Shown here in pieces: positions 1 through 11,556 of a DNA stretch of 64,000 bases (within the stretch, counting starts at the first letter, position 1; the number at the start of each line of letters is the position of its first letter). The DNA lies in assembly GCA_012845835.1 (NCBI GenBank), contig JABAKD010000025.1, forward strand, positions 13,547,890 to 13,611,889, read 5' to 3'. Source of the DNA: Undaria pinnatifida. Lineage: Eukaryota > Sar > Phaeophyceae > Laminariales > Alariaceae. Under the pieces are notes generated by a model that worked only from the letters and a program-made list of their open reading frames with translations, did no database searches and had not been told where the DNA came from. A program made the translations under genes and the position numbers.

Positions 1-1145
1 TTAGTCAGTCTGTGCACGGAAACAATTAAACCTGTTTTTGAGGGGGACAAAATGTGAAAGCTGTGGAAGAAAGTGCATCAGTGTATCAAGCGTATCCTGT
101 AAGTCGTACAACCGGTGATGGGAGGGCGGAGTTTTTAGGGCGTGGGGGCCTGGGTTTGAACAAGAAGGGGCGGGGCTAATCAATCTGTGCGCGGAAACTA
201 TAAATATTTTTCAGGGAAATAATCTGACGGTTGTGGAAGGAATGCACCAGTTTTTCGTGTACATCCTGCAAGTCGTACAACCATGAGGAGAGGGCGGAGT
301 GTTCGACGGGGTGGGAGGTGCAGGCGGGTAAGGGGATTTCCAGCAGCTTTATGTCGCATATATTTAGGGGTTTGCTATATATACGCGTGGTGCTAGGTCT
401 AGGCGATAGTGCGGGAGGTGGACAAGGATGGGGCGATGGCGGGGGGGGGGGGGGGGGGGGGGGGGATTGGAGCTACAGCGTGGATGGCTAGAAAGATAAT
501 GAGGTGATATCAACTCCGCGTTAGTGATTATTTCTCTGGCAGATTTCGTTCTGAAGTGTGGCGTTTGAAAAAGAGGGAGGGAGGGGCGGGAGGGAGGGAG
601 GGGCGGGAGGGAGGGAGGGGGGAGGGGGGGGGGAGGGGGGTGATGAATTGGGGATACGGCATGGATGGCTAGAAAGATAATGACGTGAAATCAGTTGCCT
701 GGTAGTGTTTATTTCTCTGGTGGGGAACGGGGAAGGAGGGGGCGTTGGGGGGGTGGAGGGGGATGATTTGGGCTACAGCGTGCATGGGTAGAAATATAAT
801 GAGGTGATATCAACTGCGTGGTAGTGTTTATTGCTCTGGCCGATTTCGATCGTAGGTAGGACGTTGGAAGAAGGGGGAGCGGGGGAAAAAAACGGGGAGC
901 GGGACAAATTAGTTGGAACTACTGCATGGATGGCTAAAGAGGCAATGAGGTGATATCAGCTGCCTGGCAGTGATTCTTCCTTGACAGATTTTGATTTTGA
1001 GGTGGGGCGTTTGAACAAGTTTGAACAGGAGGGGTCGGGGGGGGGCGGGGGCGTGGATGGGGGGGGCTGGGGGGTCAGGCGGGACAACTCAATATGTTCG
1101 CGGAAACTATAAGTCCTATACTCACAGCTGGAGTGTATTTTCATT
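1..1145 (+). repeat. G-tract satellite, forward half of an inverted pair
   Basis: Several diverged modules share blocks such as GTGCGCGGAAACTATAAA, AATCTGACGG and CCTGTAAGTCGTAC, and each module ends in a run of G (for example 439-466). The same modules occur in the same orientation at 43.8-45.3 kb and in reverse complement at 1.2-2.6 kb. The left end lies outside the window. No coding capacity is seen, and the short frames across the G-runs are shadows. This is a repeat family I cannot name. Confidence 0.75.
574..640 (+). repeat. GGGA-rich minisatellite
   Basis: A unit of about 17 bases built from GGGAGGGAGGGGCGGGA is repeated about three times and runs into pure G. It lies inside the G-tract satellite. 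The sequence has strong G-quadruplex potential, which is an inference from base composition. Confidence 0.7.
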
Positions 1146-1195
1146 TTTTATAATATATATATAGAGTAATAAACCACCTATACGCAGTTGATACC

Positions 1196-2278
1196 ACGTC
1201 ATTATCTTTCTGACCATCCATGACGAAGGTTTCAATTATTCCCCCCCCCCCCCCCCCGCCCCCCCCTCCAACGCCCCCTCTTTTCCGACCACCTACACGA
1301 TCGCCTAGACCTAGCACCACGCGTATAACAAGCTGCTACATATCTTTGATCTCACAGCCGAAGTGTATTTGAATATTATTTGTGACCTAAACCTCCTAAA
1401 AATCCCCCCCCCCCCCTCTTGCTCTCCCTTACTCAAACGCCCCACCAAATATCAAAATCCGCCACATTAATAAACACTTCACGCACAGGATATCACCTCA
1501 TTATCTTTCGAGAGCCATCCATGCCGCTGTGTTCCCCCCCCCCCCCCCCCCCCCCTCCAACGCCCCCTCTTTCCCGACCACCTGCACGATCGCCTAGACC
1601 TAGCACCACGCGTATGACAAGCTGATACATATCTTTGATCTCACAGCCGAAGTGTATTTGAATATTATTTGTGACCTAAACCTCCTAAAAAATCATCCCC
1701 CCCCCCCCCTCTTGCTCTCCCTTACTCAAACGCCCCACCAAATATCGAAATCCGCCACATTAATAAACACTTCACGCACAGGATATCACCTCATTATCTT
1801 TCGAGAGCCATCCATGCCGCTGTGTTTCCCCCCCCCCCCCCCGCCTCGAACGCCCCCTTCTTCCCCATCACCCGCACCTTCGCCTAGACCTAGCACCACA
1901 CGTATAACAAACCCCTCACCTAAAGCCCTTCCCCCCCCCCACCCCCCACCCCCGCCCCCACCCCCCACCCTCCCCCCCCAACCCATCCCAACCCCACCCC
2001 CTCGAACACTCCACCCTCTCTTTACTCACTGATCGTACGACTTACCCCAGGATATACACGATAAACTGATGTATTATTTCCAAAAATGTCACATTTATCC
2101 CCTCGAAATAATGTATAGTTTCCAGGCACATATCGAGCTGCCCCCCCCCCCCCCCCCCCCCGCCCCAACCCCCCCCCCCCCCCCCCCCCCCCCCCCGCCC
2201 CCAATAATATACTGGTGCCAAAACCGTCAGATTTATCCCCTCGAAAGGATTTATAGCTTACATGCACAAATTGCCCCT

Positions 2279-2315
<37 letters not shown>

Positions 2316-2462
2316 CCCCCCTCCAAACCCGCTCGCTTTTGATCAAAACCAGGCCCCCCCTTTCCCTTCACAGCTGTCAGATTTTGTCCCCCTCAGAAAC
2401 GGGTTTTATAGTTTCCGCGCACAGACTGACTAAAATCATCCTGTTGACCCTGATAGCTACAC
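1196..2462 (-). repeat. G-tract satellite, reverse half (C-runs on + strand)
   Basis: This is the reverse-complement counterpart of the first kilobase, with C-runs of 15-35 bases at about 1241-1256, 1536-1555, 1935-1980, 2141-2196 and 2280-2314. The conserved modules between the runs (for example CCTCGAAA...ATTTATCCCC and GTTTCCGCGCACAGACTGAC) match the forward half. A shorter internal direct repeat of about 290 bases occurs at 1267-1850. Length calls in the homopolymer runs are unlikely to be exact in any assembly. Confidence 0.75.
1267..1850. repeat. Direct repeat, period about 290 bases
   Basis: The block beginning TCCAACGCCCCCTC is found at 1267 and 1556, and in altered form at 1845, a spacing of 289. 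Each unit carries a run of C, the block ATCTCACAGCCGAAGTGTAT, an ACGCCCCACCAAATATC block and a GATATCACCTCATTATC block. Two units are nearly identical and the third is partial, so this looks like a recent tandem duplication within the satellite. Confidence 0.8.
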
Positions 2463-2600
2463 TGTAGCTGTAAGGGGAGTCGCCGACCTATATCCTTAAT
2501 GAGGACACACAACCCGTAATGCGCGCGATCGGAGTATCACACACAGCTTGCAAAGATGAGTTTCGACGAAATCTTCGATCTCACAGCTGGAGTGTATTTT
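2463..2600 (-). repeat. Terminal module of the G-tract satellite
   Basis: This conserved module, free of homopolymers, contains GGGGAGTCGCCGACC, CGCGATCGGAGTATCAC and GATCTCACAGCTGGAGTGTA. Its reverse complement is found at 43.60-43.78 and 44.57-44.74 kb, and a shorter same-strand copy at 50.16-50.24 kb. It is the best-kept part of the family and would serve as a probe for the repeat genome-wide. Confidence 0.8.
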
Positions 2601-2645
2601 AATTTTTATAATATATATATATATCTATATATATTATAAAAACTA
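2601..2645. repeat. AT dinucleotide-rich tract
   Basis: The stretch is almost pure TA and lies directly after the satellite module. Similar TA tracts follow the module at 1145 and precede it near 43.6 kb, so the tract belongs to the repeat unit. Confidence 0.6.
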
Positions 2646-4140
2646 AAATACATACTTCGAAGTATACAAAAGCAAGATCGGCGCGTTTCGCGCGCCTCGT
2701 TTTTTCTCTTTTCTTATTGCGCTGCACCCAGCGGAGGTCGTAGATCTGTGGTATCTACGGAAATCGCTGCATCCATGGTATTGCTTAAGTGAAATCGCTG
2801 CTTGAAATCGTCCCACACTCGTCGGAGCACTATAGAGGTACTTGGTAGGTGCGAGAGGCGTGCTGTTGCTGTGATGCCTGTCTGCGCTGTTGCTGTTGTT
2901 TGGTCTGTTTGGCGGTGAATGGAACCGCGGGCTACGTTTTGGGGTGTGTTGATTTTACTCAAGGCGCGTCCGACGAACAAACAGCATCCTCATCAACTGC
3001 ATTGGTAAAAATGATGACGGCTTGAACGTCGTAGCATTAATTGTGGACTAGCTGCATGTATACGTTTTTATAACAATATAGAGAATGATTTGGGCGCAGA
3101 AGTAACTGAAACGGACCACCACGCCGAGGTCGAACCTCACTTAGCGAAATTTGTTTTGATCGTGGGTGTTATAACCTCAGGTACGTGAGTCTTCGGCATG
3201 CAACAGTAGTTACCGGTACCGGTTTGTGAGTGGGTTATGGGTGTGAGAATGGGTTGTTAGCGCGCTATTCTCTCCGGTGGAGGTGCAACCTACCCGCGAT
3301 CGTGTTTTCAAGATAGAAATTTGAGTAGTGACAAAACGCCTCTGCATGCTGGTGTACGTACCAGCTGTGGTACGAACTGCTGGACTGCTATAGCAAATAT
3401 CGGTTGGAGTGTTTGGTGGTAGAATAGGTTGGTCTGTTGGCGGGCTGTTGGTTGGGCGGGTGGGTGGCGGTCGTTTCGTGCATGTGTGAGTGCGTTCGTG
3501 GCTGTGGGAGGTGGGGCTGTTGTCTTTTGTTTGTACATCAACAGTATTTTGATCTATCCGCCATGTAACCGGCCTGCTATGGCGAAGTTCGAGCACGAAA
3601 GAACGCATTCGTTTGCTGTTGTACTGCTGTAGCATGGTGATGGAGGTGGGTTCGTTGGTGGGTGTATAGCTTGGTGGGTGAGTGGTTGTGTCGTGCGGGT
3701 TCGGGGGTGCTGTCTAGTCGACGAACTGAAAGCGGATGCCGTGTTGATGCGGTTGTTGTGTACTGTGTTGCTCCCATTCGTTGCTGCCGAACCCCGAAGT
3801 CGTGCGGTGGGTCTGTTGTGCAGTTCGAGAAGTCGCGCGGAATTCAGCAAGTTGAAATCTGCATCCCCTCTATTAATGAGTATGGATAGATGATAGTAAC
3901 TAAACTTGCTGAACCGGTGCGGCGGGACCTGACCTCCGAGGGGAAACCCACGCCGCGCACGCCTCGCGCCCTGATTAGCCGAGGAGGGGCGAGGGGGCCA
4001 ATGGGATTGGGGCTCGAAAAACGCAGGGATGAAAGCCATATATGCCTAGTCTGTATGCCTATATTGTACTACACGCCCGTTTAGGACTGTACCCATGCGA
4101 CGGCGGCAGGACAAACGACACATGCTACTGTTACCTAAAT
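2646..4140. other. No gene recognised
   Basis: The + strand is rich in G and T between 3180 and 3800 (TGGGTGGGTG-like motifs), and the open frames there are low-complexity shadows. A GC-rich patch lies at 3910-4010. No domain, tRNA or clear repeat boundary was seen. Confidence 0.5.
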
Positions 4141-4440
4141 TTTTTAAAGGTGCAAAATTTTGGTTTCAGGGGCTCCTTGCTTGAGGAGCGCTATACAACT
4201 GGTATCACACCCCACCCGAAAACAAACATGGAAAAAAAGCGCTGTACCAGGTACGGCCCGATCAAAAATCTCATATGTCCTTGGTATAAGAAGAAGAACG
4301 ATATACTCCAGCGATGTTCGGTTAAGGAGGCCCCACCATCCAGAAAAAGGTGTGCATAACCAAAAAAAGGCTCCTTCTATCGTAGCACGCGTCCACGGTA
4401 GAGGTTGGCCATTGTTTTCCCTTCAAGCTTCTTGACTAGA

Positions 4441-4683
4441 GGAGCTATGTGCATAACAGACAAAGATGTTATCCGTAAATGTGCCTAGAGGAGCTCTAAA
4501 ACTCACGGATAAAGTGGTTTCGGTAAATGAGAAAGCGAACCAAACGAATGGCCTAGGTATTCAAGCGTGCAATCCAACAAAAAACGTAAACACGAGATAC
4601 TGACGATTTCGGGATAAGGAGCCCCGTCATCCCCAAAAACTATTTCGTCCGAAAGCGCAACCCGTATCGTAGCAAGCGTCGAA
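4441..4683 (-). mobile_element. MITE-like element, reverse copy
   Basis: The right end reads TATCGTAGCAAGCGTC and the left side carries GAGGAGCT. The interior, read on the minus strand, has the family landmarks in order: GACGGGGCTCCTTA, a block near CGAAATCGTC, TACCTAGGCCATT and the GAGCTC..GAG stem. Degenerate neighbours lie at 4141-4395 (ending CTATCGTAGCACGCGTCC) and about 4690-4950. It has no coding capacity. Transposase-mediated spread is inferred from the inverted termini. Confidence 0.6.
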
Positions 4684-4950
4684 AATACCTTGAATTTAGA
4701 CTAGGCACACCTTGCAGGCACATGATACGCTAGGCGTGCACCGAACACCACTTTATGAGGGCCTCCACACTGAAAAGCTAAGCGCACCACCCCCGCATAA
4801 TCCATTTTGGGTGAACTGAAAATGCTACCCGATGAGCGAGCCCATCGCCCAAGTAGTAAGCATAATCGGTCCTTTGAGCTAAACAAAGGTGATATCCCGA
4901 TCGTTTTAAGTCAGTGAACTCAGTCATTTCAAAAAATATAATAACAGGCA

Positions 4951-5478
4951 AAGCGTGCCACTTGAACCGCAGCACGCGCCACAATGCAGCGATCAGCAGC
5001 GTCACCTGCCCCCATAGATCCAATCTGTACGCTTCTGTTCGTTTAAGGTGAATATCTCGCCTTTTCCGGGTATTATTTCAGTCGTAACATGTCTCGGTTT
5101 TAGTGAGGCCACAAGCCTTTAGACTTCGTCGTATCTTACTATACGTGAACCAAGAAGGCATCGATTGAGCCTGCTCGCGCAAATCCGCTGGTTCGACGCA
5201 GAAATGCCTCCATCCACACCAAACTTGGGTAAGAAGAGGCTGCAGCTGATACAAAGGGGTACACAGGGGCAACATTCTTAATTCTACTGCATGTTCTAGC
5301 ATCGGACTTACATTCAGGGGAGGTCTGGAAGGATGGCCTTCAGTACAGCGCTTCACGATCAGTACAAAGCGCCTACATTACATCGTAGCGGCGGAGATAA
5401 GCGCCCACCCGTTTCAACGCCTCCCTACATTTTCCGCGTTTGTTTGTCCTACTCCGCTCAGGTTGCTACACGACGGCA
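4951..5478 (+). other. Region upstream of the secreted-protein gene
   Basis: No TATA box or other core promoter element could be singled out, and no other gene is seen. The open frame of the gene below extends upstream to 5440 through a TTG codon, but the first ATG is at 5479. Confidence 0.4.
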
Positions 5479-6354
5479 ATGAAGGGTCCTGCTCTGTCAA
5501 AGACTGCCGCGTTTTGCATGCTGCTATTAATAGCGTCCCTAAGAGTCGTGGACGCCGCCAGGGATAGGCTTAAGGTACCCTCCGGCTACGGGTTCGATTT
5601 TTTCCTCGACCGTTTTGACAACGGTCGCAGCAACCCTTACAGAGTTACCTTTTACAATTCGGGGTTCAAGTCAGTCTACAAGTTCAACCAGGACGGGTTC
5701 GTCAAGAATATCGAAGCTGACCAAGAAACCTATAGGATCACCTACACCGAGAACGGTATCCTCGAAACGGTTGCTGGCTCATCGACGCGGCGGAACCTCG
5801 ACGAGAGAGGCTTAGAGGAAAACGCAGACATGCCTACAAGCATACTGAAATCCGCTGCCTCTGCTGACGACGAATCCCTCACTACCACCCCCACCCATTA
5901 CGGTGATCACGTAGAGGTCGACAGCTCTCGAGCGCAGCAGAAGCTCCCATGCGGACTTCACGAGGGTAGTGCAGGCATGGCAACTTATCTTCGGAACACC
6001 CCAAGTCTCGCTACGCGCCGTCTATACGCGTGTGAGGATTGTGACATGACGTGGGATACTGTTTGCACCAAAGGGGTCGAAACCGTGTGCAACCTCGAGG
6101 GATACGGCAGCCCGTTCCTCTCTGCCGGTGTGGCTTCCATCGACGTCCTCTGCAACATCTTGGGCGGCATTTGTTCCGAGTTGTCGGGTTCCGATGTATG
6201 CGACGGCGAGTGCGCCGCGGAATGCTACCCGCCGCTGAGGATAACACTGGAATGGACCGGCGATGAGGGATTGTCTGGGGGACAGGTTCCTTCCCTCGAC
6301 CTGTACGTTATGGAACCCGGCGGGATGACCGCGAGTTCAACCAATTCGGAAACG
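5479..6354 (+). CDS. Secreted Cys-rich protein, exon 1 (N-terminal part)
   Basis: The ATG at 5479 is preferred because it begins a good signal peptide: MKGP, then a hydrophobic core (AAFCMLLLIASL), ending near VVDA-A. A domain rich in aromatic residues and Asp follows (GYGFDFFLDRFDNG). After an acidic linker comes a cysteine cluster of about 10 Cys, from ACEDCDMTW to ECAAECYPP. The exon ends in ITLEWTG...LDLYVMEPGG, a beta-strand pattern reminiscent of the DUF2135/YfaP-type sandwich. That likeness is weak and judged by eye. The continuous frame runs to a stop at 6480, but the last 42 residues look unlike the rest. A donor ACG|GTGAGA at 6354/6355 would end the exon in phase 0, matching the acceptor of the exon at 11557. 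The protein is probably secreted or on the cell surface; its function is unknown. Confidence 0.65.
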
Positions 6355-7422
6355 GTGAGAACCAATAGGAGTCGCCCGACAAATGCTTCGTACGGTAGAG
6401 ATATGTACACCAATTATGTTTCTCAGGCTCCCCCCAGGAGGAAAGCTTCATGGGCCACCCTGAAACGGAGGTTGAGTTGACAGAACGTGCAACCCGATGA
6501 ACAGTCCAGGAGCGACCAAGGCTGCTGTTGTTACGAGGCTCAATCTTGGGGCATGTTTTTGGAGTGGCTCGGGTCACCCGCGCGGGCGATCCCCCTGCTC
6601 CTTGGCGGTCCATATGAAGCTGCCGTGCTGTCACAGATTTGAGATATGAAGCCATCACGCAATAATAGTTGCCTACGCCGTTTGAAGCAAACCACGTAGA
6701 GTGTTCATGTCCGTGAGGCGCAGAGTGACTCGTGCGGCTGCCTCAGGCCTGGTATCGCAAATGGGGGTATCCCCTCTTACCGTAGCCTTTTGGTCCCGTG
6801 GCCTGGTTTTACAAAAAGATTTAGCATTGCATATAATCAAGACTGCCATTCATTGGGAAACAATTGGGTTACTTAGGTAGCGCGGCGAAAACCAGAAAGA
6901 GGTTTTGACAAAATGGGCTGCTGATATCATAGCGCGCGTCTTCGCCTATATCGCGGTGTAGAAGAATGCCCCAGTGCAACGTGACCGCCTCGTCGTGGGA
7001 ATCCGCCATATTCGTCGAAGGCCGTGAGTGCAATTCCCCAGTCGCGCCAATGGGATTTTTACCGCCATATCATATATCGGGATACCGTCTTACCAAGACC
7101 GTCGTGTTGTGGGACCCGTCCTGTACAGAAGGGTTTACCCGATACCTAAAGAGTATAACACAAAGCCCCGCATGTAGACTTCTAGGATCGTTCCTAGCGA
7201 ACAAACAAACCAAAATCAGTCCAGTAGTCACGACGAAAGAAATAAATGTGACTTTTCGCAAAACGTGACGATTGCCAAGAAATCTGATCTAGAGCAGCAG
7301 TAGTAGTAGCTTATTTTATCGTTTTCCGCAACAGTAACAACACCAGTAGTAACTAGTTCAGGTCAGCCTTTTTATACTTATCTGAGTCACCCCAGTTTAA
7401 GACCTAGTAAGTGAGATGAAGA

Positions 7423-7560
7423 CGCGTGCTACAATAGAGGTGCATGCAACACGCTTTTTGTGAGGTCTCTCACTTTCGGAGGTTAAGACCGGCCCCAAAA
7501 CTTGATCGGGGCTTTCAATGTTAAACTGCCCTACTGGTACTGGATAAAGCATCCCATGGC
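7423..7560 (+). mobile_element. MITE-like element, truncated
   Basis: It begins GACGCGTGCTACAATAGAGG, the clearest left terminus in the window. The stem region GAGGTCTCTCAC..GGAGGTTAAGACC and an inverted CCCATGGCCTAAA block follow, but a matching right terminus was not found. Confidence 0.5.
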
Positions 7561-8563
7561 CTAAATTTTAATAAGTGCATAGACTAAAACAAGAATCATA
7601 AAAAAAAAACGTATATTTCGGACGATTTTGGGTTATCAGGAATTTTCTTTCAAGAATGTAACGGTAGGAGGGGTTGCGCCTTTCGGGTTAGCTAAAGTTT
7701 TTTTTTTCCGGCATTGTTAAGGTTGTTACGGTTGAGATCCTCAAGGAAGTGAACAACTACTACACGGGGTTAGTCTAGTCATTTTGTTCTATTAGTAAAA
7801 TACGTTAGGTAGTGTTTGAACCGACTCTTAACCGTGTCCGATGCCTTACCTGGTAGGCGACATTTTTCCTGAATCTTTGTGGTGTTTTTTTAGTTGTGTC
7901 CTGTTTTATTCCCTTTTCATTTTTCTTTTTCCTGCACCACCCAATGTGGGTGAGCTGCCACAAACAAAGACAGTCAGTCGGCCCAAAACTGACCGTATGT
8001 CGCACTTCTCCCAGGGTTGAAAAAGTGTCTTGACAAAAAAAAGATGGGGGGGAAAGAAAACATCCTGAATCGTCCTCGCCACCGCTGTCTTTCGAAGCCA
8101 GACAGTCCCAAGCCGTGGAGGTGCCTGGGCGTTGTTTCCCATTGTGGTGGCACCGTTGTGGCGGACAGGGGGCGTTCAAACGCCTAACTTCTCAAAAATA
8201 TATATATTTTCTTCTTTATTTTTATTTTTGAAAAAACAAAACATTGCCATTTATTTTTGACCCATCAGCTCCCAGTAAGTTTGAGTACAACTGTTTTTTT
8301 TATAATGGCCATCTCCGTATTATGTTATGTAGATATCCCCAACGAACCCAACTAGAAATAATAGCATCATGGGCACCTCCGTTGGCGAGATACGATCTGC
8401 CCCCCATAACGTTGTGGTGTACTGATTATGGGACAGACCAAGTAGACTAGCCTATACACTTAGGATTTTTAGTGGCTTTTCTCTGTGTTCGTCAAGAACG
8501 GCCCGCGCAAGAAACTTTAATCCGGAAGCCGTTGTGACGCGCGTTGCGAAAGGGGTATAACGT

Positions 8564-8825
8564 AGCACTTATGGCTGTTCTTATTTTCTTCGGGAAGACG
8601 GGGGCTCATTGACCAACAACCGACGCAATGTCACACACGACATGTGCTTGTTGCATTTAATTTTTTCTTCTTTTCTTCTTGCGTCTGGGCGATGAGACGT
8701 AGCACTTATGGCTGTTCTTATTTTCTTCGGGAAGACGGTGGCTCCTTGACCAACAATCGACGCAATGTCACACACGACATGTGCTTGTTGCATTTTTTTC
8801 TTTTCTTTTTGCGTCTAGGCGATGA
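8564..8825 (+). repeat. Tandem duplication, unit about 130-135 bases
   Basis: Two adjacent units start GTAGCACTTATGGCTGTTC at about 8564 and 8698 and end CTTCTTGCGTCTGGGCGATG or CTTTTTGCGTCTAGGCGATG. They differ by a few substitutions (for example GGGGGCTCATTG versus GGTGGCTCCTTG) and by the length of a T/C-rich run. The high identity points to a recent local duplication. Confidence 0.9.
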
Positions 8826-9014
8826 GTCTGTTTAGGAGGGATCCACTTTCAGAGGGTACTCCGAAGAAACATCATGGTACGTACGTTTCTACGGTAGGAG
8901 AGGTGTACTTTTTTTTCTGGGGACTCCTCACTTAAGACCTCGTTTTATCTCACACAAAATCAATTTCGGGTACAATGGTATATACACAGGATCAGCAATC
9001 CGATGGCGAGCCAC

Positions 9015-9275
9015 CTCACAGTAGGGGTGCAGAACGATTCCAAGAACTTTCTGAACTCGTCACATGACGAGCTCAACATCTCACCGAAATAATGACTTCG
9101 AAGGCGTTCGTTCGCACAACCCGACCAAGCCTCCATGCCCCTAGTCCTAAACCTAGCTGTCCTCGTGCGATTACTTGACTACAGTACGCAACCGATAGTT
9201 TTTCACTTAGAGAGCTCAATTGGACACACACATTATCAGTTTATCCAACAACTGCAACCCTTACCGGGGGATGAC
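9015..9275 (+). repeat. Second short repeat family, copy 1
   Basis: It shares with 9988-10247 the ordered blocks GAACTCGTCACATGACGAGC (a near-perfect palindrome), AATAATGACTTCGAAGG, TTCGTTCGCACA, TTACTTGACTACAGTA, GAGCTGAACCGGACA-like and CAACAACTGCAACCC. It has no open frame of note. The GAGCTCGTCACGTGACGAGCTC hairpin is the most conserved part. Confidence 0.8.
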
Positions 9276-9602
9276 CGTATGGCTTAGGAATATACAACAA
9301 CAAAAATGTTGCGAGAAAATGTTGGAACTCGGACGATTGTGGGGTCAAGTGAATCCCGCCATAGATTCAGAAAACGATCCAGTAAAAGAAAAATGGTATA
9401 CAGCCTCAATACCTCTCTCGATCGTAGCACGCGTCCAAAGTCATTTCTCGGGTCGAGGTATGGAAACTCCTCAATTGAGGGCGCCCAGACACCGAATGGG
9501 TGCACCTCTAGAACTTTAAGTGATGTGTCTTATCACTCGTTACCATTCTCGACGCCTGCTACTATGGAGGCGTTATTTGTAGCACATTTTAGTTGGCACT
9601 TC

Positions 9603-9870
9603 AGACGCACACGTGCTACGATAGAGGTCTAGCACTATTAATGGATTCTGAATGGCGGGGCTCCTTAACCTCCAAATCATTCGAATATTAATAGAGGGCA
9701 TTTGTTTCTCGCGAATATTTTTCTCATCGTGTACTTGGGCCATGGGATTTTTCCATCCGGGGTAGCCGTTTCATTTCTTTCTTCAGTCAGTCTGTGTTTT
9801 GACGGGCGTGCGTTCAAAAATAGAGGTGCACCGCTTTTTTCATCTGATGTGTTCCTCAACTTGGGAGCTT
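9603..9870 (+). mobile_element. MITE-like element
   Basis: The left terminus is ACACGTGCTACGATAGAGG. The interior has TCTGAATGGCGGGGCTCCTT, then CGTGTACTTGGGCCATGG and a CCATCCGGGG block, the same order as in other copies. The right terminus is degraded near 9830-9870. Confidence 0.6.
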
Positions 9871-9987
9871 AAGACATCTCCCAAAAACTGATTTGGAGAA
9901 AAATCCCATCTAGGTTAGGTGCGCAACGAGAATCGTACCGAAAAATATAACCTGTTTCCGACGATATTGGGTTAAGGAGCCGCGAGC

Positions 9988-10247
9988 TATCCCACGGTAA
10001 GGTTGCAGGAGAAAGTCCCTGAGCTCGTCACGTGACGAGCTCAATATCTCATAAGAATAATGACTTCGAAGGAATTCGTTCGCACAGCCGAACAAGCTTA
10101 TATATGCCTTAGTCTTGAAACACTGTGTACTCACGTAAAATTACTTGACTACAGTATACACTGTTTGTTCCTCCCTCGAGGAGCTGAACCGGACAGGTAT
10201 ACAGTAATAGTCAGTTCAACAACTGCAACCCCCCCTCGTTAGATGAC
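9988..10247 (+). repeat. Second short repeat family, copy 2
   Basis: This is the paralogue of 9015-9275, with the palindrome GAGCTCGTCACGTGACGAGC intact. It differs from copy 1 at scattered sites. The two copies are in the same orientation about 970 bases apart, inside the proposed intron. Confidence 0.8.
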
Positions 10248-10403
10248 CTCCCCCGTCGCCCGAAAACCATTTAAAACGAAACGTGCTGCCTCCGTCGTAG
10301 CACGCGTCCATTGGGAGAGGCCGCTTTAAAGCTCCTAATAATGTAGGGACGTTCGGAAAAATGTGCTTCGAGCACCTCTATCGTAGAAGGCGCGTCTTCA
10401 CGG

Positions 10404-10433
10404 TCAACATATGTATATATATACATATGTTGA
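10404..10433. repeat. Perfect 30-base palindrome
   Basis: TCAACATATGTATAT is followed at once by its exact reverse complement, with no spacer. It could form a cruciform or mark the centre of a small inverted element. No function is implied. Confidence 0.95.
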
Positions 10434-11556
10434 TTGACGAAGCTCCCCTCCCTGCTACTAAAAGTTTCCGGATGTCGGCCTTGTCTTGCTAAATGATCAT
10501 AGCACTTCTTTTCTGCGCCATGGGTTTTGTTCATCTGATAACACGGTAGAATTTGAACATAATAGGTTCTTTGGTGAGATTTATATCGCTCTTCAAGTTC
10601 GTGAAGATCGCCAGCAGAGCCAAAAGAATGGGTGCAACCTCCACCGTCAGCGTGGTGCCTTTGACAACGAGAAAGAGAGCCCAGATGAATTAGTCTCACA
10701 GCAGGGGTGCAGTGGAAGTTTCTGATCTCTAAACCATACCAGGTAAGAAGCATATGTCACGCCCTAAACAGGACATACAAGGCATTCGCTCGCGAAATTC
10801 CAACAGAACATTCACGGGTGCGCTACGAGTAGTGATTCATGCTACGGTAGGGGTGCACAATTTTTTTTTCTTGGGGGCTCCATGAGTAAAAGGAGCTTTG
10901 ACGTTTCACCCGCACCCCGTTCTTGAGAAACCTGACCGGGTAACCCGATGAGCACACTCATGGGCTGGAGATAGCAAACTATATACACCAGGTACTGCAG
11001 TAAGAAACGACACTTTCAACGATTCGCGGTTAAGAAGGCGCAACGTTCAGGAAAAAAAACAGTTTATCCAAAACGATTGCTGAATCTATCGTAGCACGCA
11101 TCTAGTCTAGTCCTAAAACAACTCCCCGTTCGAAAAACGCGTTCGGAAAACCTGTGTGTGGTACGTCTTGACTTGAACAGGTCAACCGGCGACAAATGCC
11201 CCCATAAGGGCAATCGCTACCACCGTGGGATGAGTCGTTCTGCGATAGCCTCCCCGACGGCTCTTTGACGTAATGGCTGATTTTAAAATCAGCTTCCGGC
11301 CGTATCTCCTGGAATATGGGGGTGCTTGCCTCTTCGTCTTCATATTTCGATAGTTACTTGCAAGCAAGAACGTATGTGGAGATGGTTTATGTCGTAGCAT
11401 CGTTCTTCGTGTCGTCGAGCGTCCACGAAATATTCGCTAATGAAAGCCGCTGGTTCTTTTGGTGGAGGGGGCTATCGCAGAATCAGTCGGATGACTCCCA
11501 AGGACACCAGAAACATGTACCCTTCCATTCTTTTCGCGCTTACCGGTTGAACGCAG

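Larger units (their letters stand above)
6355..11556 (+). other. Proposed 5.2 kb intron packed with short repeats
   Basis: The donor is GTGAGA and the acceptor is TTGAACGCAG after a pyrimidine-rich stretch. The interval holds many pieces of the MITE-like family (ends visible near 7423, 9421, 9606, 10294, 10835 and 11085), a 135-base tandem duplication at 8564-8825, two copies of another ~260-base repeat and a 30-base perfect palindrome. No coding exon was recognised inside, although a short extra exon cannot be excluded. Confidence 0.5.

Noticed and set aside
1652-2467. Pro-rich frames across C-runs
   Set aside because: They come from homopolymer C and recur in other frames; this is satellite sequence.
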